Below, in pieces: positions 14,957-23,773 of a stretch of 64,000 nucleotides of DNA; position 1 is the stretch's first letter; each line of letters begins with the position of its first letter. The stretch covers positions 68,469-132,468 of the forward strand of contig JAWZSN010000017.1 in assembly GCA_033875255.1 (NCBI GenBank). The letters are read 5' to 3'. Position numbers and translations under genes: made by a program. A model generated the notes under the pieces. It worked only from the letters and a program-made list of their open reading frames with translations, did no database searches and had not been told where the DNA came from. The stretch comes from Marinimicrococcus sp033875255. Lineage in GTDB: Bacteria; Pseudomonadota; Alphaproteobacteria; Geminicoccales; Geminicoccaceae.

Positions 14957-16219
14957 TCAGGCGGCGAGCTGCCCCAGCGCCCCGCCGGGCAGCTTGCGCA
15001 GCGGCCCGAGCGCCACGAGGCTCGGCCGCGTCCTGGCGAACAGCCGCTCGCCGACCCGCCGGATCGCCGCCTCGTCCACCGCCTCGATCCTCGCGACAGC
15101 CTCCTCGGTGGGGATGCGTCTTCCATAGCAGAGCAGCTGGCGAGCGATATCGTCGGCCTGCGCGCTGGCGCTCTCCAGCGACATCAAGAGGCCGGCCTTG
15201 AGCTGTGCGCGGGCGCGAGCAAGCTCCTCGCCGGTCGGCGCCGAGGCGAGCTTCAAGGTCTCCTCGATCGAGACCGGCAGCAGGTCGGCCACGTCCTTCT
15301 CGCCGGTGCCGGCATAGATGCCCAGCATGCCCGTGTCGGACTGGCAGGCGGCGAAGGAGAAGACCGAGTAGCACAGGCCGCGGTTCTCGCGGACCTCCTG
15401 GAACAGCCGCGAGGACATGCCGCCGCCCAGCGCCGCCGAGAACACCTGGAGCGCATAATAGTCCGGGTCGGCATAGCCGAACGCCTCGACGGCGAGACAG
15501 AGATGGACCTGCTCGAGATCCTTGCGACGCTCCAGCCGCTCGCCGCCGCCATAAAGGCCGGGCGGTGCGGCGATCGGTGCGGCGGCCGGCAGCTCGCCCA
15601 GCAGCCGCTCGCCCAGCTCGCACATGGCCTCGTGCTCGACCTTGCCGGCCGCCGCCAGCACCATGCGCGAAGGGTGGTAGTGGGCGCCCATGTAATCGAC
15701 CAGGGCCTGGCGCTGCATGCCCGCCACGATCTCCTCGGGCCCGAGGATCGAGCGGCCGAGCGGCTGGTCGGGATAGGCCACCTCCTGGAGGATCTCGAAG
15801 ACCAGGTCGTCGGGTGTGTCCTGGACCTCGCCGATCTCCTGGAGCACGACGTTGCGCTCCTTCTCGAGCTCGCCCTCCTCGAAGGTCGAGTGCTGCAGGA
15901 TGTCGGCCAGGATGTCGGCCGCCAACGGCACGTCCGGCGCCATCACCCGCGCATGATAGGCGGTATGCTCGCGCGAGGTGTAGGCGTTGAGCGAGCCGCC
16001 GACATTCTCGATCTCCTCGGCGATGCCGCGCGCGGTGCGTCGGCTCGTGCCCTTGAAGGCCATGTGCTCGAGCATGTGGGCGACGCCATTGACCTCGGCA
16101 GGCTCGTAGCGGGCGCCGACATCGACCCAAAAGCCCAGGCAGGCGGTCTCGAGATGCGGCATGCGCTCGGTGACGACGCGCAGGCCGGAGGGAAGCGTGG
16201 TGAGGCGGCTGTTGGTCAT
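14957..16219 (-). CDS. M16-family zinc peptidase (mitochondrial processing peptidase-like)
   Basis: 420 residues, typical for the single-domain-pair M16B peptidases of alphaproteobacteria. The inverted zinc motif HMLEHMAFKG (HxxEH) is near residue 48 and the downstream glutamate falls in the NVVLQEIGEVQDTPDD region. ALGGGMSSRLFQEVRENRGL is the second-half signature. It begins four bases after the thrC stop, a common pairing in this class. Likely role: turnover of peptides or processing of exported proteins; no signal peptide is evident. Confidence 0.94.
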   Translation of the reverse strand: MTNSRLTTLPSGLRVVTERMPHLETACLGFWVDVGARYEPAEVNGVAHMLEHMAFKGTSRRTARGIAEEIENVGGSLNAYTSREHTAYHARVMAPDVPLAADILADILQHSTFEEGELEKERNVVLQEIGEVQDTPDDLVFEILQEVAYPDQPLGRSILGPEEIVAGMQRQALVDYMGAHYHPSRMVLAAAGKVEHEAMCELGERLLGELPAAAPIAAPPGLYGGGERLERRKDLEQVHLCLAVEAFGYADPDYYALQVFSAALGGGMSSRLFQEVRENRGLCYSVFSFAACQSDTGMLGIYAGTGEKDVADLLPVSIEETLKLASAPTGEELARARAQLKAGLLMSLESASAQADDIARQLLCYGRRIPTEEAVARIEAVDEAAIRRVGERLFARTRPSLVALGPLRKLPGGALGQLAA

Positions 16220-16223
16220 GATG

Positions 16224-17618
16224 TCAGGCGAAAGCCTCCCGGACCGCGCCCTGCACGGCCGCAAGATCGTTGGCGAGGTCGATGCAGCGTTCCTCGCGCT
16301 CCATGAGATCGGCGTAGCGCTCCGGCAGGCGCGGCACCCGCCCGGTGGCAGCCTCGACCGCTTCGGGGAACTTGGCGGGATGCGCCGTGGAGAGGGTGAC
16401 CAGCGGCACGCCCGGCTCCGGACGCCGCGCTGCGGCCACGGCAAGCCCCACCCCGGTGTGCGGGTCGACCAGCTGGCCGGTGTCGCCCAGCGTCCGGGCG
16501 ATGGCGCCGGCCACCGCCTTCTGGTCGGCCGCACCGCCGTCGAAGAGATGCCGTGCCTGGGCCAGCACCGGCTCCTCCACCGCAAAGCCGCCGCTCTGCT
16601 GGAAACCCTGCATGCGGGCGCGGGTACGCTCGGCGGAGCCGTCCTCCAGCTCGAGCAGCAGCCGCTCGAAATTGCTGGCCGACTGGATGTCCATCGACGG
16701 GCTGGTGGTCGGCACCACGCCGCCGCGCCGGTAGGCGCCGCTCTCGAAGAAGCGCGCCAGGATGTCGTTCTCGTTGGTGGCGACGATGAGCTTGTCGACC
16801 GGCAGGCCCATGCGGCTCGCGACCCGGCCGGCGAAGACATTGCCGAAATTTCCGGTCGGCACGCAGAACGCCACCGGCCGGTCCGGCCCGCCCAGCCGCA
16901 GGGCGGCCCAGACATAGTAGACGCTCTGGGCCATCACCCGGGCCCAGTTGATCGAGTTGACCGCGGAAAGGCGCATCTCGCCGCGAAAGGCGGCGTCGTT
17001 GAACATCGCCTTCACGAGATCCTGGCAGTCGTCGAACGTGCCCTCGAGGGCGACGTTGAGGACGTTGTCCGCCTCGACCGTGGTCATCTGGCGGCGCTGC
17101 ACCAGCGAGACCCGGCCCCTGGGATGCAGCATGGCGATGCGCACCTGGCGCTTGCCGGCAAAAGCGTGGACGGCGGCGGCGCCGGTGTCGCCCGAGGTGG
17201 CGCCGACGATGGTGATCTCCTCGCCGCGGCGCGCCAGGACCTCGTCGAACATGCCCGCGAGGAGCTGCATCGCGAAGTCCTTGAAGGCCAGCGTCGGCCC
17301 GTGGAACAGCTCGAGCATCCAGTCGTCGGGGCCGAGCTGGGTCAGGGGGGCGACCGCCGCATGGTCGAACTGGCCGTAGGCGCGGCGCGCCAGCCGCTCG
17401 AGATCCTCGCGGGTAAAGCAGCCTTCGGTGAAGGGCTCGAGCAGGCAGGCGGCCAGCGCCGGGTAGTCGAGCGCGCGCATCCGGCGAAGCTCGGCCGCGG
17501 AGAAGCGCGGCCATTCCTGCGGCACGAAAAGGCCGCCATCCTCGGCCAAGCCGGCCAGCAGGACCTCCTCGAAGCTTCGCTCGCCCGCGCCGCCGCGCGT
17601 GCTGACATATCGGATCAT
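16224..17618 (-). CDS. thrC: Threonine synthase
   Basis: Converts O-phosphohomoserine to threonine with PLP. 464 residues, as in the long proteobacterial class. N-terminal YVSTRG; the PLP lysine lies in FHGPTLAFKDFAMQ near residue 110; the phosphate-binding loop is VGATSGDTGAAAVHAF. CVPTGNFGNVFAG and ATNENDILARFF are also diagnostic. ATG 17618 has AGGAAA upstream. It follows the M32 peptidase by 58 bases and is almost joined to the M16 peptidase gene. Confidence 0.97.
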   Translation of the reverse strand: MIRYVSTRGGAGERSFEEVLLAGLAEDGGLFVPQEWPRFSAAELRRMRALDYPALAACLLEPFTEGCFTREDLERLARRAYGQFDHAAVAPLTQLGPDDWMLELFHGPTLAFKDFAMQLLAGMFDEVLARRGEEITIVGATSGDTGAAAVHAFAGKRQVRIAMLHPRGRVSLVQRRQMTTVEADNVLNVALEGTFDDCQDLVKAMFNDAAFRGEMRLSAVNSINWARVMAQSVYYVWAALRLGGPDRPVAFCVPTGNFGNVFAGRVASRMGLPVDKLIVATNENDILARFFESGAYRRGGVVPTTSPSMDIQSASNFERLLLELEDGSAERTRARMQGFQQSGGFAVEEPVLAQARHLFDGGAADQKAVAGAIARTLGDTGQLVDPHTGVGLAVAAARRPEPGVPLVTLSTAHPAKFPEAVEAATGRVPRLPERYADLMEREERCIDLANDLAAVQGAVREAFA

Positions 17619-17676
17619 CGCGCTTTCCTGCTCAAACGCTCGGGTCTCGGGTTGCGCCGGGCGACGCTGCCCGCCC

Positions 17677-19158
17677 TCAGGGAACGTAGCGCCGGCGAAG
17701 ATGGTCCAGAAAGGCGCGCGCGCCCAGTGGCTCTCCGGTGGCGTCGCGCACCATCCCGTCCAGTGTCGGCTGCGAGGCGCGGCCATGAACCTTCTCGCGC
17801 AACCAGCCCAGGAGGTCGCCGAAGCGCCCCTCCTCGAGGGCCGGGTCGAGATCGCCCAGCTCCGCCTGCGCCGCCTCGAAGAGCTGTGCCGCCAGCATCG
17901 CCCCCAGCGTATAGCAGGGGAAATAGCCGAAGGCACCGCTCGGCCAGTGAATGTCCTGCAGGCAGCCCAGCGCATCGTTCGGCGGCACGATGCCCAGCAG
18001 ATCCTTCATGCCGTCGTTCCAGGCGGCCGGAAGGTCCGCCACGGCGAGATCGCCGGTGACCATTGCCCGCTCCAGCCGCCAGCGCAGCACGACATGGAGC
18101 GGGTAGGTGGCCTCGTCGGCATCGACCCGGACATGGCTGCGCGCGACCCGATGATAGAGTCGCCGCATATTGTCCGGCGCAAAGGCCGGATCCTCGCCGA
18201 AGGCGCTCGCGAGCTCGCCGCCCATGAAGCGGATGAAGGCAGGCGAGCGGCAGGCCTGCATCTCGATCAGGAGCGACTGGCTCTCGTGAGCCGCCATGCC
18301 GCGCGCCTCGCCCACCGGCTGGCCCAGCCACTGCTGCGGCAGGCCCGCTTCGTAAAGCGCATGGCCGGTCTCGTGGAGCACACCCATGAGCGCCGAGGCC
18401 ACCTCGTCCTCGCGGTAGCGGGTCGTGATGCGGATGTCGCCAGGCACGCCGCCGCAGAAGGGATGCGTGCTCTCGTCGAGACGCCCGGCCTCGAAGTCGA
18501 AGCCCAGCCGCTCCATGAGCCGCCGCGCCAGGGCCCGCTGCGCCGCGATCGGGAACGGGCCCCGGGGCTGCTGCGGGGCCGGCCCCTGGGCTGCCAGCGC
18601 GCTCTCGATGATCGGCGGCAAGGCTTCTGCCAGCTCGGCGAAGAGCGGGGCGATGCGCTCGTCGCGCAGGTCCGGCTGGAAGCTGTCGAGGAGCGCGTCG
18701 TAAGGCGACAGACCCAGGGCTGCGCCGCTGACGCCGGCCATCTCCTGCACCAGCCGCACCACCTCCTCCATGTGCGGCTGCAACATGGCGAAGTCGGCGC
18801 TGGCACGGGCCTCGCGCCAGGTCATCTCGCAGACCGTCGTGGCCCGGGTGAAGGCCTCGACCAGCGCCGGCTCGATGGCCCGCGCGTGGCGGTAGCGACG
18901 CGTCATCTCGCGCAGATTAGCGGCTTGCCAGGGATCGAGGCCGTCCTCGGCGGCAGCGCCGGCCACCAACTCGCCGGTCTCCTCCGCGGTAAGCAGATCG
19001 TGGGCCGAGCGCTTGAGGGCGGCCAGCTGCTCGCCGCGTCCGGCCGAGGCCTTCCTCGGCATGACGACGGCAGTGTCCCAGTGAAGCATCGAGAGCGCGC
19101 CCTCGATGTGCCCGATCCGCCTGAAGCGGTCCTCAAGCGCTGCGTAATGCCAGCCCAT
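17677..19158 (-). CDS. Carboxypeptidase Taq, M32 metallopeptidase family
   Basis: 493 residues, the family's usual size. The zinc motif HETGH (within GVLHETGHALYEAGLP) is clear, and the other M32 landmarks ESQSLLIEMQACRS and RVDADEATYPLHV are present. The enzyme removes C-terminal residues in the cytoplasm. ATG 19158 is preferred over ATG 19185 because GGAGAGG lies just upstream; it overlaps the end of ctaA by 26 bases, so it is likely cotranscribed with the oxidase genes. Its position between ctaA and thrC is unusual. Confidence 0.95.
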   Translation of the reverse strand: MGWHYAALEDRFRRIGHIEGALSMLHWDTAVVMPRKASAGRGEQLAALKRSAHDLLTAEETGELVAGAAAEDGLDPWQAANLREMTRRYRHARAIEPALVEAFTRATTVCEMTWREARASADFAMLQPHMEEVVRLVQEMAGVSGAALGLSPYDALLDSFQPDLRDERIAPLFAELAEALPPIIESALAAQGPAPQQPRGPFPIAAQRALARRLMERLGFDFEAGRLDESTHPFCGGVPGDIRITTRYREDEVASALMGVLHETGHALYEAGLPQQWLGQPVGEARGMAAHESQSLLIEMQACRSPAFIRFMGGELASAFGEDPAFAPDNMRRLYHRVARSHVRVDADEATYPLHVVLRWRLERAMVTGDLAVADLPAAWNDGMKDLLGIVPPNDALGCLQDIHWPSGAFGYFPCYTLGAMLAAQLFEAAQAELGDLDPALEEGRFGDLLGWLREKVHGRASQPTLDGMVRDATGEPLGARAFLDHLRRRYVP

Positions 19159-20104
19159 CGCCCTCTCCGACCGCCTGCTGTCCATCGACCGGCCGCCATG
19201 CCGCCGGCAGACAGCGCCACATGAGAAGTGTGACGGTAGCGAAGGTCGCCACGCCTACCGCCTGATGCAGCACCGCCAGCGAGCGCGGCACCTCGAAAAC
19301 GATCACGCTCGCGCCCAGCAGGATCTGGGCGCCCACCAGGGCCAGCGCTACCGCCGCCAGCTGCCGGAGCGCCCCGGGCACCCCGCTGCGCATCCGGCTC
19401 ACCACGAAGACAAGGAGCACGGCAAGGCCGGTAGCGGCGGCCAGGCTGCGATGCGTGAAGTGGATCGCCACGCCCGGATCGGACAGATCGGGGATCAGCG
19501 CGCCATCGCACAGCGGCCAGGTGGAGCAGGCCAGCGACGAGCCGCTCTTGGCGGTCATCGCGGCGCTCGCCATGGCGAGCAGCGCCAGCAGCCACGCGCC
19601 GGCGCCGAGCCAGCCGATGGCGGCAAACCGCGTTGCCGGCGCCGTGCCGCCGGCACGCTCGAAGATCAGCAGGATAACCGTCAGCACGAAGAGCGCATTG
19701 CCCAGATGCAGCGCCACCGACCAGGGGCTGTTGCGGTCCAGGACCGTGATGCCGCCCAGGAGCTTTTGGATCAGCAGCAGGCCGATCAGCAGGCCGGCTG
19801 CGAAGACGAGGCCGGGCAGCCGGCGGCGCTGGCGCACGCACAGGACGGCCAGCACCAGCACCAGCGGGCCGAGCATGAAGGCGGCGACCACCCGGTGGAT
19901 CCACTCGAGCATCACCTGCCAGTACGCGTAGCCCATGTTGGGCACGGCCTCGAGATCCGAAGGCAGGGGCAGCCAGTGGCCATAGCAGGTGGGCCAGTCG
20001 GGGCAGGACAGACCGGAGTTGGTGGCGCGAACCACCGCCCCCAGCACGATCAGCCCGAAAGTCAGCAGGGCGCAGGCCCCTGCGGTCCAGCGTAACGCGC
20101 GCAC
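19133..20104 (-). CDS. ctaA: Heme A synthase
   Basis: Oxidises the C8 methyl of heme O to give heme A for the aa3 oxidase encoded upstream. 323 residues with eight hydrophobic helices in two similar halves. Each half carries the cysteine-pair loop (LSCPDWPTCYG and LACSTWPLCDG) and heme-ligand histidines (EWIHRVVA and HFTHRSLAA). It starts with GTG 20104, four bases after the SURF1 stop. Confidence 0.93.
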   Translation of the reverse strand: MRALRWTAGACALLTFGLIVLGAVVRATNSGLSCPDWPTCYGHWLPLPSDLEAVPNMGYAYWQVMLEWIHRVVAAFMLGPLVLVLAVLCVRQRRRLPGLVFAAGLLIGLLLIQKLLGGITVLDRNSPWSVALHLGNALFVLTVILLIFERAGGTAPATRFAAIGWLGAGAWLLALLAMASAAMTAKSGSSLACSTWPLCDGALIPDLSDPGVAIHFTHRSLAAATGLAVLLVFVVSRMRSGVPGALRQLAAVALALVGAQILLGASVIVFEVPRSLAVLHQAVGVATFATVTLLMWRCLPAAWRPVDGQQAVGEGDGLALRSA

Positions 20105-20108
20105 GACC

Positions 20109-20846
20109 TCAGCTCTCTCCGCGTTTCAGGCCAAGAAGAACGTAGAAGATCACCAGCACCACGGCCAGCGAGTACCAGGTGATGGCATAGCCCAAATGAT
20201 CGTTCCGGTAGGCGACAGCCACCGTCTGCGGCACCAGGTCGCCCTCCGCCCCGGCGGCGCCCTCGGCGGCCAGCGAGACCGGCAGGACCGGGCCGTCCAG
20301 CCAGCGGACGAGCGCCTCGCCATCGTACCAGTACCAGCGCCGCGTCTCGGGATGGTTGTCCGGCGTGAAGGGCGCCTGCCGGGCGTCGCCGCGCCAGCGC
20401 AGCACACCGGTGAGCTCGACGTGGCGCCGCTCGCGAAGCGTCGGGGGCTCGCCGGGCGGCAGAAGCTCGGCCGGCAACCAGCCGCGCTCGACCGGCAGCA
20501 GCCTTCCGTCGGCGAGCTTCAGCGGCGTCACGAGAATGGCGCCGACGCGCCCGCCCTCGCCCCGCGTGCCCATTGCCAGCGAGCGGTCGCCGAGCAGCTC
20601 GCCCGCCACCGTCACCCGGCGAAAGTCGAGGGCGGCCCAGTCGGTCGTCGCGGCGGGCAGCGGCACGGGCGGCAGCGCGAGCCCCTGCTCGGAACGCGCG
20701 ATCAGGTCGAGCTTCCAGTGGAGCCGCGCGACCTGCCAGGTCCCCAGGGAGACGAGCAGGCCCAGCGCCATCGCGCACAGGACGGTAAGGAGCAGACCCG
20801 GCCGGAAACGGCGGGGCGGCCGGCTAGTTGCCGGAGCGGAACTCAT
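20109..20846 (-). CDS. SURF1-family cytochrome oxidase assembly protein
   Basis: 245 residues, with a transmembrane helix at each end (LLLTVLCAMALGLLVSLGTW and ITWYSLAVVLVIFYVLLGL), the SURF1 layout. The N-terminal LGTWQVARLHWKLDLI, the central LLPVERGWLP and the C-terminal YRNDHLGYAITWYSLA are the family motifs. SURF1 assists heme A delivery and maturation of subunit I. The start ATG 20846 overlaps the DUF983 gene by 23 bases. Confidence 0.94.
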   Translation of the reverse strand: MSSAPATSRPPRRFRPGLLLTVLCAMALGLLVSLGTWQVARLHWKLDLIARSEQGLALPPVPLPAATTDWAALDFRRVTVAGELLGDRSLAMGTRGEGGRVGAILVTPLKLADGRLLPVERGWLPAELLPPGEPPTLRERRHVELTGVLRWRGDARQAPFTPDNHPETRRWYWYDGEALVRWLDGPVLPVSLAAEGAAGAEGDLVPQTVAVAYRNDHLGYAITWYSLAVVLVIFYVLLGLKRGES

Positions 20847-21186
20847 GGCGGCGGTGCTTGTACTGGAGGGCGATGAGCAGGCCCTTGAGGGGCCGCAACA
20901 TGCCGATGCAAAGGACGGTGGCGAGCGGGAGCCAGACCAGCATGTGCAGCCAGACGGGCCAGCCGTACCGGACCTCCGTGACGAGGGCCCCGCCGACCAC
21001 GAGAAAGCCGGCCACGAGGACGATGAAGGCCACCGGCCCGTCGCCGCTGTCCTGCCCGGCGAGATCGAGGCTGCATCGCTCGCAGTGCTGGCGGACGTCG
21101 AGAAAGCCGCGGAAAAGCCGGCCCTGCCCGCAGCGCGGGCAGCGGCCGGCCAGTCCCGTGGCGAACGGCCCGGGCGTGGTCGTCAC
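20824..21186 (-). CDS. DUF983 family protein
   Basis: 120 residues. The N-terminus has two cysteine pairs (RCPRCGQGRLF and CERC), probably a zinc ribbon, followed by two helices (VAFIVLVAGFLVVGGALV and HMLVWLPLATVLCIGML). In alphaproteobacteria the family commonly sits between ctaE and SURF1, as here; its role is unknown but presumably linked to oxidase assembly. The start is GTG 21186, overlapping the ctaE stop as GTGA; a longer frame from 21255 lies inside ctaE and is less likely. Confidence 0.88.
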   Translation of the reverse strand: MTTTPGPFATGLAGRCPRCGQGRLFRGFLDVRQHCERCSLDLAGQDSGDGPVAFIVLVAGFLVVGGALVTEVRYGWPVWLHMLVWLPLATVLCIGMLRPLKGLLIALQYKHRRHEFRSGN

Positions 21187-22043
21187 CCGGCCGGCGTGCT
21201 CGTCCAGGAGAGGGCGCCGCCCCACACATAGACGCACACGAAGAGGAACAGCCACACCACGTCGACGAAGTGCCAGTACCAGGCGGCAGCCTCGAAACCG
21301 ACATGCTTGTCAGCGTGGAACGCCGCGCGATAGGCGCGGATCATGCACACGAACAGGAACACGGTGCCGACGAAGACATGGAACCCGTGGAATCCGGTGA
21401 GCATGTAGAAGCTCGAGCCGAAGTTGCCCGACGAGATCTTCAGGCCCTCACCGATGGCGTGCAGGTACTCGTAGACCTGGAAGCCGGTGAAGATGACGCC
21501 CAGGCCCACCGTGAGCAGCAGCGCCTTGAAGGCGGTGCGCTGGTCGTTCTCGCGGATCGCGTGATGCGCCCAGGTCACCGTGGCACCCGAGAGCAGCAGG
21601 ATCAGCGTGTTGAGGAGCGGGATGTCCCAGGCGTCGACCGGCTTGATGCCCTCAGGCGGCCAGGAGACGGCCATCGTGTCGGGCGGATAGAGCGCGCCCC
21701 AGAAGAACGCCCAGAAGAAGGCGAAGAAGAACAGCACCTCGGTGGTAATGAACAGCGCCATGCCGAGCCGCAGGCCGCGCGCCACGACCGCCTTGTGAGA
21801 GCCGGCACGGCTCTCCCGCAGGACGTCGCGCCACCAGCCGAACATGGTGCCGATGATGCACAGGATGCCCAGGATCAGGATGAGGCCGCCACCTGCCGCC
21901 TCGTGCATCCACAGCACGCCGCCCACCGTGGCCACCAGCGCCGACATCGCGCCGACGAACGGCCACGGGCTGGGATCCACCAGGTGGTAGTCGTGCTTGA
22001 CCTCGTGTCCGTGGGCGTGGACCGCTTCCGCGCTGCCCGCCAT
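21183..22043 (-). CDS. ctaE: Cytochrome c oxidase subunit III
   Basis: 286 residues with seven hydrophobic helices. It begins HDYHLVDPSPWPFVGA, a hallmark of subunit III, and carries FITTEVLFFFAFFWAFFWGAL with the conserved glutamate and FHGFHVFVGTVFL, ending in WYWHFVDVVWLFLFVCVYVW. It is part of the aa3-type terminal oxidase in the inner membrane. It starts 42 bases after the ctaG stop. Confidence 0.97.
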   Translation of the reverse strand: MAGSAEAVHAHGHEVKHDYHLVDPSPWPFVGAMSALVATVGGVLWMHEAAGGGLILILGILCIIGTMFGWWRDVLRESRAGSHKAVVARGLRLGMALFITTEVLFFFAFFWAFFWGALYPPDTMAVSWPPEGIKPVDAWDIPLLNTLILLLSGATVTWAHHAIRENDQRTAFKALLLTVGLGVIFTGFQVYEYLHAIGEGLKISSGNFGSSFYMLTGFHGFHVFVGTVFLFVCMIRAYRAAFHADKHVGFEAAAWYWHFVDVVWLFLFVCVYVWGGALSWTSTPAG

Positions 22044-22085
22044 CAGTCCGACCTCCTCAAACCTTGATTGTTGCGCACTGCCCGG

Positions 22086-22661
22086 TCAGCTCGCGGGCGC
22101 GGCCGCACGTTTCTGCCGAAGCTCCTGCGTCGCCTCGGCGTCGATGAAGAACGTATAGGAGAGCGTGATTTCCCGCACCTCCTTGGTATTCCTGTCCTCG
22201 AGCATTTCCGGGTCGACGAAGAAGGACACCGGCATGTCCACCTTCTCGCCCGCCTCGAGCACCTGCTCGTCGAAGCAGAAGCAGGCTATCTTGGCGAAAT
22301 AGGCACCGACCTTGTGGGGCGTCACGTTGTAGAGCGCGCGCCCGACGATAGGCTGGTCGCTGAGATTTTCCGCCTCATAGAAGGCCAGCTCCTGCTCGCC
22401 TGGGAGAACCTCCATGCGCCGCTGCACCGGCCGGAACCGCCAGGGCAGGTCCGGGTCGATGTCGGCGTTGAACTGCACGACAACCGGGGTCTGGACCACC
22501 TCCATCGCCACCGTCTCGGCCCGCTGGGTCGTGCCCCCGAAGCCGGTGACCTGACAAAACAGCCGATAGAGCGGCACGGCGGAGGCGGTGAGCACCAGCA
22601 TGCCGCCGATGACGACGACGAGCCCTGCGGCGATCCGGTTGTTCTTGCGGCTCCCACTCAA
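22086..22661 (-). CDS. ctaG: Cytochrome c oxidase assembly protein CtaG/Cox11
   Basis: 191 residues: one N-terminal helix (AAGLVVVIGGMLVLTASAVPLY) and a periplasmic copper-binding domain with IACFCFDEQ (the Cox11 CFCF motif) and KVDMPVSFFVDPE. It delivers copper to the CuB site of subunit I. The start codon appears to be TTG 22661, overlapping the stop of the preceding small gene as TTGA. Confidence 0.95.
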   Translation of the reverse strand: MSGSRKNNRIAAGLVVVIGGMLVLTASAVPLYRLFCQVTGFGGTTQRAETVAMEVVQTPVVVQFNADIDPDLPWRFRPVQRRMEVLPGEQELAFYEAENLSDQPIVGRALYNVTPHKVGAYFAKIACFCFDEQVLEAGEKVDMPVSFFVDPEMLEDRNTKEVREITLSYTFFIDAEATQELRQKRAAAPAS

Positions 22662-22789
22662 TTCACGTTGCCCCCGATCTTGACCATGGTGATCAGGTAG
22701 AAGAGCACCACCAGGGCCGCGAGCAGCGCGCCCAGGGCGATATTCTTGCGGTTGCGGCGCCGCCGCTCCTCCTCGCTCATGCCGGTCAT
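22658..22789 (-). CDS. Small CoxF-like cytochrome oxidase accessory protein
   Basis: A 43-residue frame, too short for most ORF tracks. The product begins MTGMSEEERRRRNRKNIALG and ends with one helix and a short tail (LLAALVVLFYLITMVKIGGN). Position between ctaB and ctaG, a charged N-terminus and a single helix match the CoxF family of alphaproteobacteria. ATG 22789 overlaps the ctaB stop as ATGA, and its TGA overlaps the TTG start of ctaG. This tight packing supports translation. Confidence 0.82.
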   Translation of the reverse strand: MTGMSEEERRRRNRKNIALGALLAALVVLFYLITMVKIGGNVN

Positions 22790-23739
22790 GTCAGTCCCCG
22801 CAGCAGGGGATCGAGCAGACGGTCTGCCACCATCGCGGCGAACAGCAAGAACAGATAGAGGATCGAGAAGCGGAAGGTGCGCATCGCGGTGACATCCGAA
22901 TCATCGCGCCAGAGCTTGAGCGCGTAGAACAGGAAGCCCGCGCCCAGCAGCGCCGCCGCCGCACCGTAGAGCAGACCCAGGTCGCCCGTCGCCGTCGGCA
23001 CCACGGAGACCGCCAGGAGGATGACGGTATAGGCCACGATATGCCGACGGGTCACGGTGCGCCCGGCCACCACGGGCAACATGGGCACGCCGACCTTGTC
23101 ATAGTCGCCCGTCCGGTAGAGGGCGAGCGCCCAGAAATGGGGCGGGGTCCAAAGGAAGATGATGGCGAACATGACGAGCGGCAAAAGCGCCACGTCGCCC
23201 GTCACCGCCGTCCATGCGACGAGCGGCGGAAACGAGCCCGCCGCACCGCCGATCACGATGTTCTGCGGGGTCCGCCGCTTGAGGAACATCGTGTAGACGA
23301 AAACATAGAAGCCGATGGTGAGTGCCAGCAGGCCGGCGGCCAGCCAGTTGAGGGCGACGCCCATCACCATCACCGAGAGCAGAGCCAGGACCACGCCGAC
23401 AGCGAGCGCTTCCTCGGGCGCGATCCGGCCCGTCGCGGTCGGCCGCAGGCGCGTGCGCGCCATACGGCAGTCGATGTCGCGATCGTACCAGTTGTTGATC
23501 GCCGCCGAGGCACCGGCCCCCACCGCGATGCACAGCATCGCGGTAAAGGCGAGCAGCGGGTGAAGATCGCCCGGCGCCAGGAACAGGCCGACCCAGCTCG
23601 TGAAGACCACGAGCTGCATCACGTTCGGCTTGAGTAGCGTCCAGAAGTCGCGGAACTCGGAGCCCGCGACGGGGCGGTCCGCCAGGACCGCCCCCCCGCT
23701 GTTCTCCGCCGTGCCCAGACGCTCGGTTAACGTCGCCAT
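22786..23739 (-). CDS. ctaB: Protoheme IX farnesyltransferase (heme O synthase)
   Basis: Adds the farnesyl group to heme B, giving heme O, the substrate of CtaA. 317 residues, about nine helices. The prenyltransferase aspartate motif is NNWYDRDIDCRMARTRLRP. LWTPPHFWALALYRTGDYDKVGVPMLPVV is the region specific to CtaB. It follows ctaD by 34 bases. Confidence 0.97.
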   Translation of the reverse strand: MATLTERLGTAENSGGAVLADRPVAGSEFRDFWTLLKPNVMQLVVFTSWVGLFLAPGDLHPLLAFTAMLCIAVGAGASAAINNWYDRDIDCRMARTRLRPTATGRIAPEEALAVGVVLALLSVMVMGVALNWLAAGLLALTIGFYVFVYTMFLKRRTPQNIVIGGAAGSFPPLVAWTAVTGDVALLPLVMFAIIFLWTPPHFWALALYRTGDYDKVGVPMLPVVAGRTVTRRHIVAYTVILLAVSVVPTATGDLGLLYGAAAALLGAGFLFYALKLWRDDSDVTAMRTFRFSILYLFLLFAAMVADRLLDPLLRGLT

Positions 23740-23773
23740 CAGCGCGGAAACTCTGCTTGCTCGGTTGCCGGGA

